The notes under the pieces were generated by a model. The model was not told the DNA's origin, did not search any database, and was given only the letters and a program-made list of their open reading frames with translations. Position numbers and translations under genes: made by a program. A stretch of DNA of 64,000 nucleotides from Ignatzschineria larvae DSM 13226 (GTDB lineage Bacteria > Pseudomonadota > Gammaproteobacteria > Cardiobacteriales > Wohlfahrtiimonadaceae): contig NZ_CP150637.1 of the NCBI RefSeq assembly GCF_038500265.1, forward strand, positions 129,001-193,000, given 5' to 3'. This document shows positions 21,765 to 29,640 of this stretch, one piece after another (positions within the stretch are counted from its first letter, which is position 1; each line of letters begins with the position of its first letter).

Positions 21765-22952
21765 ATGTTAAACACCCCATTTTCCCCATGGCCCTCTTTT
21801 GCAGAAGAGGAAGGTAATGCCGTTAAGAATGTTCTACTCTCTAATAAGGTAAATTATTGGACTGGGACAGAGTGCCGAGATTTTGAGAGAGAATTTGCTA
21901 AGTGGTCGGAGAGTCATTATGCAATTGCATTGGCCAATGGTACAGTTGCTCTAGATCTAGCGCTCAATGCATTAGAGATTGGTGCCGGTGATGAGGTGAT
22001 TGTTACTCCACGGACTTTCTTGGCTTCCGCTTCTAGTATCGTAAATGCTGGTGCGAAGCCTGTCTTTGCAGAAGTGGATGCAGACTCGCAAAATATCACG
22101 GCAGAGACGATCGAGAAGGTGATTACTCCTCGAACCAAAGCGGTCATCTGTGTTCATCTTGCCGGTTGGCCATGTGATATGGATCCTATTATGGCATTAG
22201 CAGAGAAGCATCATTTCTATGTAATTGAAGATTGTGCGCAAGCGCATGGGGCGATGTATAAAGGGCGCTCTGTTGGTTCTATTGGTCATATTGGCGCTTG
22301 GTCTTTCTGTCAGGATAAGATTATGACTACCGGCGGGGAAGGCGGCATGGTAACCACTAATGATGAACAGCTCTGGAAGAAGATGTGGGCATTTAAGGAT
22401 CATGGTAAGAGCTATGATGCGGTCTATCACAAGGAGCATGCACCGGGATTCCGTTGGCTACATGAAACTTTCGGAACCAATTGGCGCATGACAGAGATGC
22501 AAGCGGTAATTGGACGGATTCAATTACAGAGAATGCCGGAATGGCATCAGGCACGTCTCAAAAATGCCACTCAGATTTGGGAAACGGCTCGTCAATTACC
22601 GGCACTGCGTGTACCAGAGTTACCGACAGAGATTACCCATGCGGCCTACAAATGTTATTGCTTTGTCCGTCCGGAACAACTCAAAGAAGGGTGGTCTCGG
22701 GATCGTATTATCGAGGCAATGATTGCCAAAGGTGTTCCCACCTTCTCAGGCTCTTGTTCTGAAGTCTATTTAGAAAAGGCCTTTGATAACACAGATTATC
22801 GACCAGAATCACGTTTACCGGTAGCTCAAGAATTAGGGGAGACAAGTCTGATGTTTATGGTTCATCCTACTTTGACCGCCGAAGAGATCGAGAAGACCTG
22901 TCAGGTGTTGGTGGAGGTGATGGCTGAGGCGGGGCGGGTTGTTGCTCATTAA
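21765..22952 (+). CDS. DegT/DnrJ/EryC1/StrS aminotransferase, PglE-like
   Basis: 395 residues, sugar aminotransferase fold. TVALDLALNALEIGAGDEVI (about 65-84) is the PLP-phosphate region, EDCAQAHGAMYKG (about 154-166) the PLP-ring Asp, and SFCQDKIMTTGGEGGM (about 179-194) contains the Schiff-base lysine. It would aminate the C4 keto group made by the 4,6-dehydratase at 27056, giving UDP-4-amino-6-deoxy-GlcNAc, with the PglC-like gene just upstream using the product. Its codon use and G+C are closer to wbpA/wbpM than to the AT-rich middle of the locus. Substrate position is inference. Confidence 0.85.
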   Translation: MLNTPFSPWPSFAEEEGNAVKNVLLSNKVNYWTGTECRDFEREFAKWSESHYAIALANGTVALDLALNALEIGAGDEVIVTPRTFLASASSIVNAGAKPVFAEVDADSQNITAETIEKVITPRTKAVICVHLAGWPCDMDPIMALAEKHHFYVIEDCAQAHGAMYKGRSVGSIGHIGAWSFCQDKIMTTGGEGGMVTTNDEQLWKKMWAFKDHGKSYDAVYHKEHAPGFRWLHETFGTNWRMTEMQAVIGRIQLQRMPEWHQARLKNATQIWETARQLPALRVPELPTEITHAAYKCYCFVRPEQLKEGWSRDRIIEAMIAKGVPTFSGSCSEVYLEKAFDNTDYRPESRLPVAQELGETSLMFMVHPTLTAEEIEKTCQVLVEVMAEAGRVVAH

Positions 22953-23070
22953 TGATGTAAATATTAAGGGCAATATTTTAAACTGATTTAGCATAGGTTC
23001 AGCTTGAAATGGCTGTTAAGTATTAGTACACTGCGAGAATGAAGAATAAGATAAGAAAGCGAGGGGTATT

Positions 23071-23877
23071 ATGGTAGCTCCGAAAGAAGAAGTTGTAGAA
23101 ATATTAGATTTCTTGTATCAGAAAATGGTTGAAGAAAGTTTATTTTCTGAGTTCGAAAAACACAAATATGCTAGAAAAATGCAATTTGTTGGAAAAAAAA
23201 CAGTAAGAGATAATCTAGCATGGGCTTACTTTGAAGCATGTTCTAATAACGAGCAGGATGCACTTTTTTATTTTAAAAAATCATTAAAATATAACGATGC
23301 TATATTTTTAGAAAATTATTTTACCTATTTAATTAGGAATGGAAGAATTGAAAATCTTATAGCGGCTATCGAAAATGCTAACTCAAAAGAAAGTTTTGCT
23401 GGAGTAGCAAGAGTAAAATACGAATTGTTTTTTACAAGTATCTTACAAGGAAATATAGATGCTGCAAATCTAGCACTAGATTCATTAATAAATTTGAAAA
23501 AAAATTTTTTTGAAGCCAATGAAATTAATATTAGCATGAGAGATAAGTTGAGAAATTTTATAGAGTATGCTGGATTGAGTGATTCAGAGTTGAAGGTTCT
23601 AGGATCTATTTTTATTACACTCATAGAAAAATATAATCTTTTTCTTCGAGGAAGAATTGATTTTAAAACATATGAAGAGTTTGATGTTAACCATATCTCG
23701 CTCATTATTGATAATAGGCATAAGAGTATCTTGGGCAAGTTAAATCTTGAATTAGCAATGAATATGGCATCTCAACGATTTTTCGATAATAAGAAATTTT
23801 CAGCTTCTATAGATATGATGGGGCAAGATAAGATCATGGCAAATAAGGATATTGCACTGCCGAAATGGGTGGAATAA
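23071..23877 (+). CDS. Unknown protein, TPR-like helical, partner of the HEPN-like gene
   Basis: 268 residues with a good ribosome site (GAGGG at 23061). The sequence is mostly helical and looks like weak tetratricopeptide-type repeats: DNLAWAYFEACSNNEQDALF, then YFTYLIRNGRIENLIAAIEN and a similar third unit. No catalytic motif, signal peptide or TM segment is recognised. It ends 3 bases before the ATG of the HEPN-like gene, so the two are almost certainly one operon. It may be the regulatory or sensing half of the pair; function unknown. It is AT-rich compared with the aminotransferase gene upstream. Confidence 0.6.
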   Translation: MVAPKEEVVEILDFLYQKMVEESLFSEFEKHKYARKMQFVGKKTVRDNLAWAYFEACSNNEQDALFYFKKSLKYNDAIFLENYFTYLIRNGRIENLIAAIENANSKESFAGVARVKYELFFTSILQGNIDAANLALDSLINLKKNFFEANEINISMRDKLRNFIEYAGLSDSELKVLGSIFITLIEKYNLFLRGRIDFKTYEEFDVNHISLIIDNRHKSILGKLNLELAMNMASQRFFDNKKFSASIDMMGQDKIMANKDIALPKWVE

Positions 23878-23880
23878 GTC

Positions 23881-24273
23881 ATGGCTGTATCGAGTAACGA
23901 TTTCTTAGCTCTCTCGGAACAATTACTTGCAATGTCGGATAGCGAGATAGCGTATCGAAATGTCATATCTAGATTATATTACTGTTTAATTCATAGTGTT
24001 GCAGCAGAGTTATCAGCTGATGCCCCTACCCAGTATCATACAAAAATGGAACGTTATCTCAAGGATAGCGCTAGGCATTCGGAAAAAGAAATAATTGCGA
24101 GTGAAAAGTTAGTCCGTTTAGGGCATATGTTAGCTGCTAGAAGAGCTAAAAGAGTGATTGCTGATTATAAATTAACAGAAACTGTGACGGAAGAGGATGC
24201 TGAAGGGGAAATGGTAATCACTCAAGATATTTTAAGTTACTTGCATAGTGATGAACTAGATGAGTCTGATTAA
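23881..24273 (+). CDS. Small HEPN-like protein
   Basis: 130 residues. The N-terminal half has YRNVISRLYYCLIHSV (25-40), the 'yR.a.sR.YY...H' signature of HEPN-like helical proteins; R31 and H38 are spaced as Rx6H, within the Rx4-6H range seen in HEPN ribonucleases. The remainder is charged and helical with an acidic C-terminus (EEDAEGEM, DELDESD). It is translated directly after the TPR-like gene (3-base gap). HEPN proteins are common in toxin-antitoxin and phage-defence modules, so an RNase or tRNA-targeting role is conceivable, but the motif alone does not prove activity. Confidence 0.6.
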   Translation: MAVSSNDFLALSEQLLAMSDSEIAYRNVISRLYYCLIHSVAAELSADAPTQYHTKMERYLKDSARHSEKEIIASEKLVRLGHMLAARRAKRVIADYKLTETVTEEDAEGEMVITQDILSYLHSDELDESD

Positions 24274-24591
24274 AACTTGTGTCGGGATTTTCTGAGGTTA
24301 GATGGTAAGCTTACAAGCGTAACAACACGACAGTGCAAAACGCTCTGATGAGAGAAATGCGCGAATTAAGCAACAAGCGGATCTTAGAAGTGAAGACCCT
24401 CTTTAGAATCTTATGACCCCAAATAGGACGGTCGGGAATCCTTATTTTAAAGTTGATTCAATACGACGCTACAGTTATAAATAGTGATAGAGTGTAATTT
24501 ACCATTACTGAATTTTATCAGCTATCATTATTGTATGATGCTTTAGGCCGAAGTGGCCGGAGTACAGATTTTAATCATTAGGGTAGAGACA
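24274..24591. other. Gene-free stretch between HEPN-like and AAA operons
   Basis: About 318 bases with no supported gene. A few short frames exist but none has a ribosome site plus family features. A small palindrome, GGCCGAAGTGGCC, lies at 24547-24559 shortly before the ATPase. The AAA operon promoter is presumably here; no clear -35/-10 pair was identified. Confidence 0.4.
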
Positions 24592-26097
24592 ATGCAGTTT
24601 ACAGTTAAAAAGGTTGGGAAAATAGATCAAGCGAGTTTTGATCTTAAACCATTGACAATATTGATAGGACAAAATAATAGCGGGAAGACATATGCCGCTA
24701 GTGCTTTATGGGCTGCTATCAATAGTATCAAAAAGAGAACTATTCTTGGTGATTCCGTAAAAACTAAACTGATCCATTTAATTCATCAATTAACAGCTAA
24801 AGCATTACAAGAAAAAAGCCCTCAACAGCAAGATGTGCCTGAATCACTTTCTAATAAGATTAAAGCAGAAGTCTCCTGTTATCTTGAGCAAAACTCTAGA
24901 ATGATTCTAAGACAGTGCTTTAAATTTGATGGATTTGATGAGGAATCAAAGCTTCTTTTTAACAATGAACCGAACCTTATATTGTCGATCAATGTTCAGG
25001 TGACACCCATATTGGTGTCAGAGGAAATAAGCGCGAAAGAGGAAAAAGAGTTCACGGCTTGCTTTACCTTCAAATGGCGCGGTCGTAAAGAGAGTCACCA
25101 TAATGAGGTGTTGGAATATAAAATCAGAGCAGCCCCCCTTTCAGAAGCGCTTTTAACAGAGCATGAGAGTGAGCTCTATATTGCCTTACTTGAGCGAACT
25201 GAAAAGGAGATTATTGGGCATACTTATTTTGGGGAGATGTGGGATAAGTTTGAAAATCTACTCTACATTCCGGCAGCAAGAACGGGTATTTTATTAACAT
25301 CCGATTTCTTTATACAAGGCACTATCGCACGGTGGAAAGAAGCAACAGAGGTCTTAGAAAAGGAGAACGATCCCTTTTTATTAACCGAAAGCTCTGAAGA
25401 GAGGCATTCTTTTGTAGAGAGATTCAAGGGTAATTTAACAGAACCCTTAATTGCCTTTACGGAAGAGATTAATCGGAGAAGCTCTGTGAGAAATCAAAAA
25501 GCGAAGGGGAGTACAACGCCTTTGAATAATATTAAACGATTATTATCAGGGGATATTCGCTCAAACTCACCTAATGTCGATCGGCCAACTTTTGAATATC
25601 AACCCGAGGGTCTTGAACATGCTATTCCGCTCTCTGCAAGTTCCTCACTGGTGACTGAAGTGGCCGCATTATCAATATTAAATCCGGTTTTAGCGGATTC
25701 TTTTATTATTTTTGAAGAGCCTGAAGCGCATCTTCATCTTGCTGCACAAAGAGAGATGGCGAAGATTATTATCCAATTGGTCAATAGCGGTTGTTATCTA
25801 CTCATCACAACACATAGTGATACATTTTTACAGCAATTAAATAACTTGCTGTTACTCAATAATCATCCACAAAAAGCGCGATTATTAAAAAAATTTGGTT
25901 TAACCGATGATGACATACTTGCCCCTAATCAAGTATCTGCTTACGACTTTGATTGCGATGGTGATCATAGAACAACAGTTCATCCAGTAGCATTTGGTGA
26001 ATATGGTTTTGTTGCTGAGTCTTTAAATAAGGTTTTGATCAGTTTAGCAGAGCAATCGCATGAAATAATTACAACGCTAGAAAGGGAAGGAGATTAG
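24592..26097 (+). CDS. AAA15/OLD-like ATPase, first gene of a two-gene module
   Basis: 501 residues from ATG 24592 (AGAGA just upstream; an in-frame GTG at 24553 lacks one). Walker A is GQNNSGKT (26-33), directly after the first beta strand as in RecF/SMC-like ATPases. The ABC-type Walker B is FIIFEEPEAHLH (about 372-383), with an H-loop LLITTHSDTFLQQL (about 403-416). Residues ~45-330 are the variable insert typical of AAA15/AAA21 proteins. There is no TOPRIM domain at the C-terminus, unlike full OLD nucleases. Such ATPases act as sensors in defence modules with a separate effector (for example PARIS, Septu). The next gene starts 4 bases after the stop. Confidence 0.8.
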   Translation: MQFTVKKVGKIDQASFDLKPLTILIGQNNSGKTYAASALWAAINSIKKRTILGDSVKTKLIHLIHQLTAKALQEKSPQQQDVPESLSNKIKAEVSCYLEQNSRMILRQCFKFDGFDEESKLLFNNEPNLILSINVQVTPILVSEEISAKEEKEFTACFTFKWRGRKESHHNEVLEYKIRAAPLSEALLTEHESELYIALLERTEKEIIGHTYFGEMWDKFENLLYIPAARTGILLTSDFFIQGTIARWKEATEVLEKENDPFLLTESSEERHSFVERFKGNLTEPLIAFTEEINRRSSVRNQKAKGSTTPLNNIKRLLSGDIRSNSPNVDRPTFEYQPEGLEHAIPLSASSSLVTEVAALSILNPVLADSFIIFEEPEAHLHLAAQREMAKIIIQLVNSGCYLLITTHSDTFLQQLNNLLLLNNHPQKARLLKKFGLTDDDILAPNQVSAYDFDCDGDHRTTVHPVAFGEYGFVAESLNKVLISLAEQSHEIITTLEREGD

Positions 26098-26101
26098 GGC
26101 A

Positions 26102-26683
26102 ATGATAAAGAATCCTTTTTTAAGTCTCTTAAAAAACGATTTATGTTATGTCATCGAAAAAAAAGAACCTATAACCATTAGAGAGAAAAAACAAGGTGGA
26201 GCGGGATGTTGCACTTTTAGATCCCAATATGATGTACTGATGATTAAGGCTAAAGACCAAGGAACTGCCTTATGGGCTTTAGTGAATCAGAAATGCTCGG
26301 AAGGTGCCTTTTTAGAGATCAAAGAAGATGGAAAGAAGGTATTACATATTGTAGAGATGAAGAGTAAATGTAGGCTATCTGATTTTATGAAAGTCTGTGA
26401 TCAGCTAGAGGGCATGTATTACGCCTCATTGGCAGTGATGGCTATTTTGAAACTAGGGATTCCTGATCAAGTGATCTCGTATGTCGCTTATAAATCAACG
26501 GATCTTGAGCATCCATCTCGGTTACCTCTTTATCAGAATAAACAGCTTGTAGGTGTAAATACAGATGGGGTTCGTATATTAAACTTTTGGAAAAATGATG
26601 AGATACAATTCAAACATTGCTTCTCGTCATTGATTAAAGGCAAGCGTGACCAAGATGGAAATTATGATTTTGGCACTGTTTAA
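26102..26683 (+). CDS. Small partner protein of the AAA ATPase, unknown
   Basis: 193 residues, cytoplasmic, no TM helix. It follows the ATPase after 4 bases, so they form one operon. The region LEIKEDGKKVLHIVEMKSK (71-89) contains E85-M-K87 after a beta strand, reminiscent of the E-x-K of PD-(D/E)xK nucleases, with D76 a possible earlier acid, but the complete fold is not evident. A Gly-Cys pair (GGAGCC, 32-37) and Arg/Lys-rich ends are also visible. By analogy with other two-gene ATPase systems it may be the effector. I do not recognise the family. Confidence 0.6.
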   Translation: MIKNPFLSLLKNDLCYVIEKKEPITIREKKQGGAGCCTFRSQYDVLMIKAKDQGTALWALVNQKCSEGAFLEIKEDGKKVLHIVEMKSKCRLSDFMKVCDQLEGMYYASLAVMAILKLGIPDQVISYVAYKSTDLEHPSRLPLYQNKQLVGVNTDGVRILNFWKNDEIQFKHCFSSLIKGKRDQDGNYDFGTV

Positions 26684-26957
26684 GTTATTTTAGGCATTGA
26701 TATCTTGACGATAAGAATTAAGCGATGATTTCAAAAAATCTCTGAAAATTACAGCACTATTTTATTCATAACAGTGTTAACTGATTAAATCATGATTGAT
26801 CTCGCTGAGAGCATTGAAGATCAAGTTTAACACTCTTTATAACACGCAAAAAACATTTAAATTTTTGTGTTTTTTTAGTATACAATATGTAAATAAATTA
26901 TTGTTAATATTTTATTAAGTTATTTATTTTAAAAGAATATATTGGATACTAACATCG
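26684..26957. promoter_or_regulatory. AT-rich upstream region of the wbpM homologue
   Basis: No gene is seen. The stretch becomes very AT-rich near 26850-26950 (a T-run followed by AGTATACAATATG at 26878), which is the likely promoter zone for the 4,6-dehydratase gene. This suggests wbpM has its own promoter and is not read only from the O-antigen operon. Confidence 0.4.
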
Positions 26958-27056
26958 ATGAGTAACAAATTTATACTGCCTTTTCTATGTCATATGGCCG
27001 TAATGGTGTTTGGCGTTAGGTTGTGCATGATCAGCGTATTAGTAGGTGTAAGATAA
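26958..27056 (+). CDS. Possible 32-codon leader peptide overlapping wbpM start
   Basis: A short frame (starts MSNKFILPFLCHMAV) runs 32 codons and ends in a TAA whose last A is the first base of the wbpM ATG (TAATG). That arrangement is typical of translational coupling. The peptide is hydrophobic. Its own ribosome site is weak, and chance cannot be excluded. No homologue is recognised. Confidence 0.3.
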   Translation: MSNKFILPFLCHMAVMVFGVRLCMISVLVGVR

Positions 27057-29080
27057 TGCTAAAACAACGACTTCTTAGCTGGTCACGCCGTAGAAAGCGC
27101 TTGGTACAGGTAGTGACTGATATTCTGCTGATTTGGCTCTCATTAGCGTTGGCTTTTATTGTGCGCATTGGTTGGGATGACACTTGGGAAGTTTGGGAGC
27201 AGTTTATCTGGCTCTATATGATTGCGCCGTTGATTTCGATCCCGATCTATATCCGGATGGGGATGTATCGTGCGGTGATTCGTTATGCTGGGAAGGAGTT
27301 ACTAGTCACGATTGCGAGGGCGGTGACGGTATCGGCGCTCTTTTTAGCGTTAGTCATCTATTGGTATCGTGATGCGCCGATGGAGGCTCCTCGTTCATTG
27401 GTAATCAATTATTGGTGGATTAGTTTATTAATCTTAGGTGGATTGCGGTTATTGATGCGCTACTACTTCCTAGGGGATTGGTGGGATTTTCTCAATGCCT
27501 CTTTTAATAGCCATTTCCATGATAAGGCGCCAAAGGTGGCAATTTATGGGGCGGGTTCTGCCGGTAACCAATTAGCGGCGGCACTGAAAATGGGGCGCGC
27601 GATGCGGCCGGTGGCATTTATTGATGATGATCCGCATATTGTGAAGCGAACGATTGCAGGGATACGGGTTTATTCGCCGAGAGATCTAGAGAAGATGCTC
27701 AAGGAGACAGGCGCAACACAGATTCTCTTGGCGATGCCCTCTGCAAGTCGAGCGCGGCGGCGAGAGATTCTCAATCAGCTTGAGCGCTACTCCCTTAAAG
27801 TTCTGAGTATTCCTGGATTTATGGATTTAGCGAAGGGAACGGTGAAGGTTCAAGATCTACAAGAGGTGGATATTGCTGACCTATTAGGGCGAGATTGTGT
27901 GAAGCCTGATCAGAAGTTATTTGAGCGCTGCATCTATCAAAAGGTGGTGTTAGTCACAGGAGCAGGAGGGTCGATAGGTTCGGAGCTCTGCCGACAGATT
28001 GTGGATAGTGGTGCGGTGAAGCTGATACTTTTTGATCATAGTGAGTATAATCTCTATCGAGTGATGATTGAGTTAGAACAGCGAGTGAAGCGGGAGGCTT
28101 TGCAAATTGAGATTATCCCTGTTTTAGGCTCAGTGACGAACTTTGAACAGATTTTTAGGGTGATGCAGGCCTGGCAAGTGGAGACAGTTTATCATGCTGC
28201 TGCATATAAACATGTGCCGATTGTCGAGATGAATACCGTGGTCGGATTATATAATAATCTTTTTGGAACGCTCTATACAGCGCAAGCGGCGATTAAGGCG
28301 CAGGTAGAAAATTTTGTATTGATTTCAACGGATAAAGCGGTACGCCCTACGAATGTGATGGGTGCTACGAAGCGATTGGCGGAGATGACGCTTCAAGCCT
28401 TAAGCCATGAGCCATATCTGACCTTTTTTACGGGGGTTGGAGCGGAAGAAGGAGAAGCGGGTCGGGAATATGAGAATCAGACACGTTTTACTATGGTGCG
28501 CTTTGGAAATGTTCTAGGTTCTTCTGGATCTGTCATTCCGCTTTTTAGGGAGCAGATCAAAAGAGGGGGGCCTGTGACGGTCACACATCCGAATATTACC
28601 CGTTATTTCATGACAATTCCGGAGGCGGCGCAGTTAGTGATTCAAGCGGGTTCAATGGGTGTTGGTGGAGATGTCTTTGTCCTTGATATGGGTAAGCCGG
28701 TGAAGATTGCCGAGCTAGCTGAGAAGATGATCAGCTTAACCGGGCTCTCTATCCGTAGTGAGAAGAATCCCACGGGGGATATCGCGATTGAATTTACAGG
28801 TCTTCGCCCCGGAGAGAAGCTCTATGAAGAGCTATTGATTGGAGATAATGTCTCCGAGACCATCCACCCGATGATCATGCGCGCTAATGAAACAATGCTT
28901 CTGTGGTCGAGCTTCAAAGAACTATTAGCCCAGCTTTATAAGGCGATGGAACAAGAGGATTGTGTAGAGATCCGTAAATTACTTAGAGAATATGTCGATG
29001 GCTATGCTCCACAAGGGCAGATTGTGGATAAACTCTATTTACAGGAGAAGGGGTCTGGAGACTATAATTCACTAGAATGA
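27056..29080 (+). CDS. wbpM: UDP-N-acetylglucosamine 4,6-dehydratase, WbpM/PglF type
   Basis: 674 residues: four N-terminal TM helices (about 15-125), a first Rossmann-like domain (AIYGAGSAGNQLAAAL from about 162), then the catalytic SDR domain (VTGAGGSIGSELCRQI from about 299). The catalytic segment STDKAVRPTNVMGATKR (about 423-439) has Met where most extended SDRs have Tyr, which is normal for WbpM/PglF. It converts UDP-GlcNAc to the 4-keto-6-deoxy sugar at the inner membrane. ATG 27056 follows AGGTG; the longer GTG start at 27023 is less likely. With the DegT aminotransferase and PglC-like transferase it forms an initiating-sugar pathway. A terminator follows. Confidence 0.93.
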   Translation: MLKQRLLSWSRRRKRLVQVVTDILLIWLSLALAFIVRIGWDDTWEVWEQFIWLYMIAPLISIPIYIRMGMYRAVIRYAGKELLVTIARAVTVSALFLALVIYWYRDAPMEAPRSLVINYWWISLLILGGLRLLMRYYFLGDWWDFLNASFNSHFHDKAPKVAIYGAGSAGNQLAAALKMGRAMRPVAFIDDDPHIVKRTIAGIRVYSPRDLEKMLKETGATQILLAMPSASRARRREILNQLERYSLKVLSIPGFMDLAKGTVKVQDLQEVDIADLLGRDCVKPDQKLFERCIYQKVVLVTGAGGSIGSELCRQIVDSGAVKLILFDHSEYNLYRVMIELEQRVKREALQIEIIPVLGSVTNFEQIFRVMQAWQVETVYHAAAYKHVPIVEMNTVVGLYNNLFGTLYTAQAAIKAQVENFVLISTDKAVRPTNVMGATKRLAEMTLQALSHEPYLTFFTGVGAEEGEAGREYENQTRFTMVRFGNVLGSSGSVIPLFREQIKRGGPVTVTHPNITRYFMTIPEAAQLVIQAGSMGVGGDVFVLDMGKPVKIAELAEKMISLTGLSIRSEKNPTGDIAIEFTGLRPGEKLYEELLIGDNVSETIHPMIMRANETMLLWSSFKELLAQLYKAMEQEDCVEIRKLLREYVDGYAPQGQIVDKLYLQEKGSGDYNSLE

Positions 29081-29101
29081 CACATCAATTATTAATTAAT
29101 C

Positions 29102-29125
29102 AAAAGCGAGTTTAGGCTCGCTTTT
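29102..29125 (+). terminator. Rho-independent terminator after wbpM
   Basis: Perfect 9-bp stem AAAAGCGAG / CTCGCTTTT with a 6-base loop, 22 bases after the wbpM stop; the descending arm ends in T's. It marks the end of the polysaccharide locus. Confidence 0.85.
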
Positions 29126-29640
29126 AATATGGATTACCCCAAAGATAAAAAGACGCCGACTGACATTAGAGATGACCAGCCGGCGTAATTATATTGATAA
29201 TACAAAGAGTCGAGAAAAGGGTTTGATTAGGGAGGCAAAATCCCATCCCGATCTCTAAGTATTATAAGGATAGTAGCCTAGTAATAAATGTGGGAAAAAT
29301 TTTTGAAATAATTTTAATTGTAGGAAGAATCGTAAATTTTTCCGGCAATATGTTGATGGCGATATCCCTTCAAAGGGACATTGTGTGTATTTACAATGGA
29401 AACGATTAGGATAAAAGAGAAGCACCTAGGCGCTCTTTTGGGGAGTGATTATAGGCTTAAACTTTAATCGTTCAGTGAGTATCTTATTATGGTCAAAGAT
29501 CATAATTCGCTCTCCGCCATTTCTATGTGCTAAGTGCAAAGGATATTCTTTACCTGTAAAGCCAATCCTATTAACAATAGTAATTGTAGTTGATTGTGGT
29601 TATAATCCCTTTATAACTTCCAACTTTAGGAATATAGAAT
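29126..29640. other. Gene-free stretch between wbpM and a lone AAA ATPase
   Basis: About 515 bases without a supported gene. It holds an imperfect inverted repeat ACGCCG...CGGCGT spanning about 29152-29187, possibly a second hairpin. The 94-codon frame that begins at 29445 and runs into the ATPase gene has no ribosome site and is treated as chance. The ATPase promoter must lie in the AT-rich end. Confidence 0.4.

Noticed and set aside
24274-24591. Degraded transposase or phage gene remnant
   Set aside because: A few suggestive short peptide stretches, but nothing that matches a family I can name.
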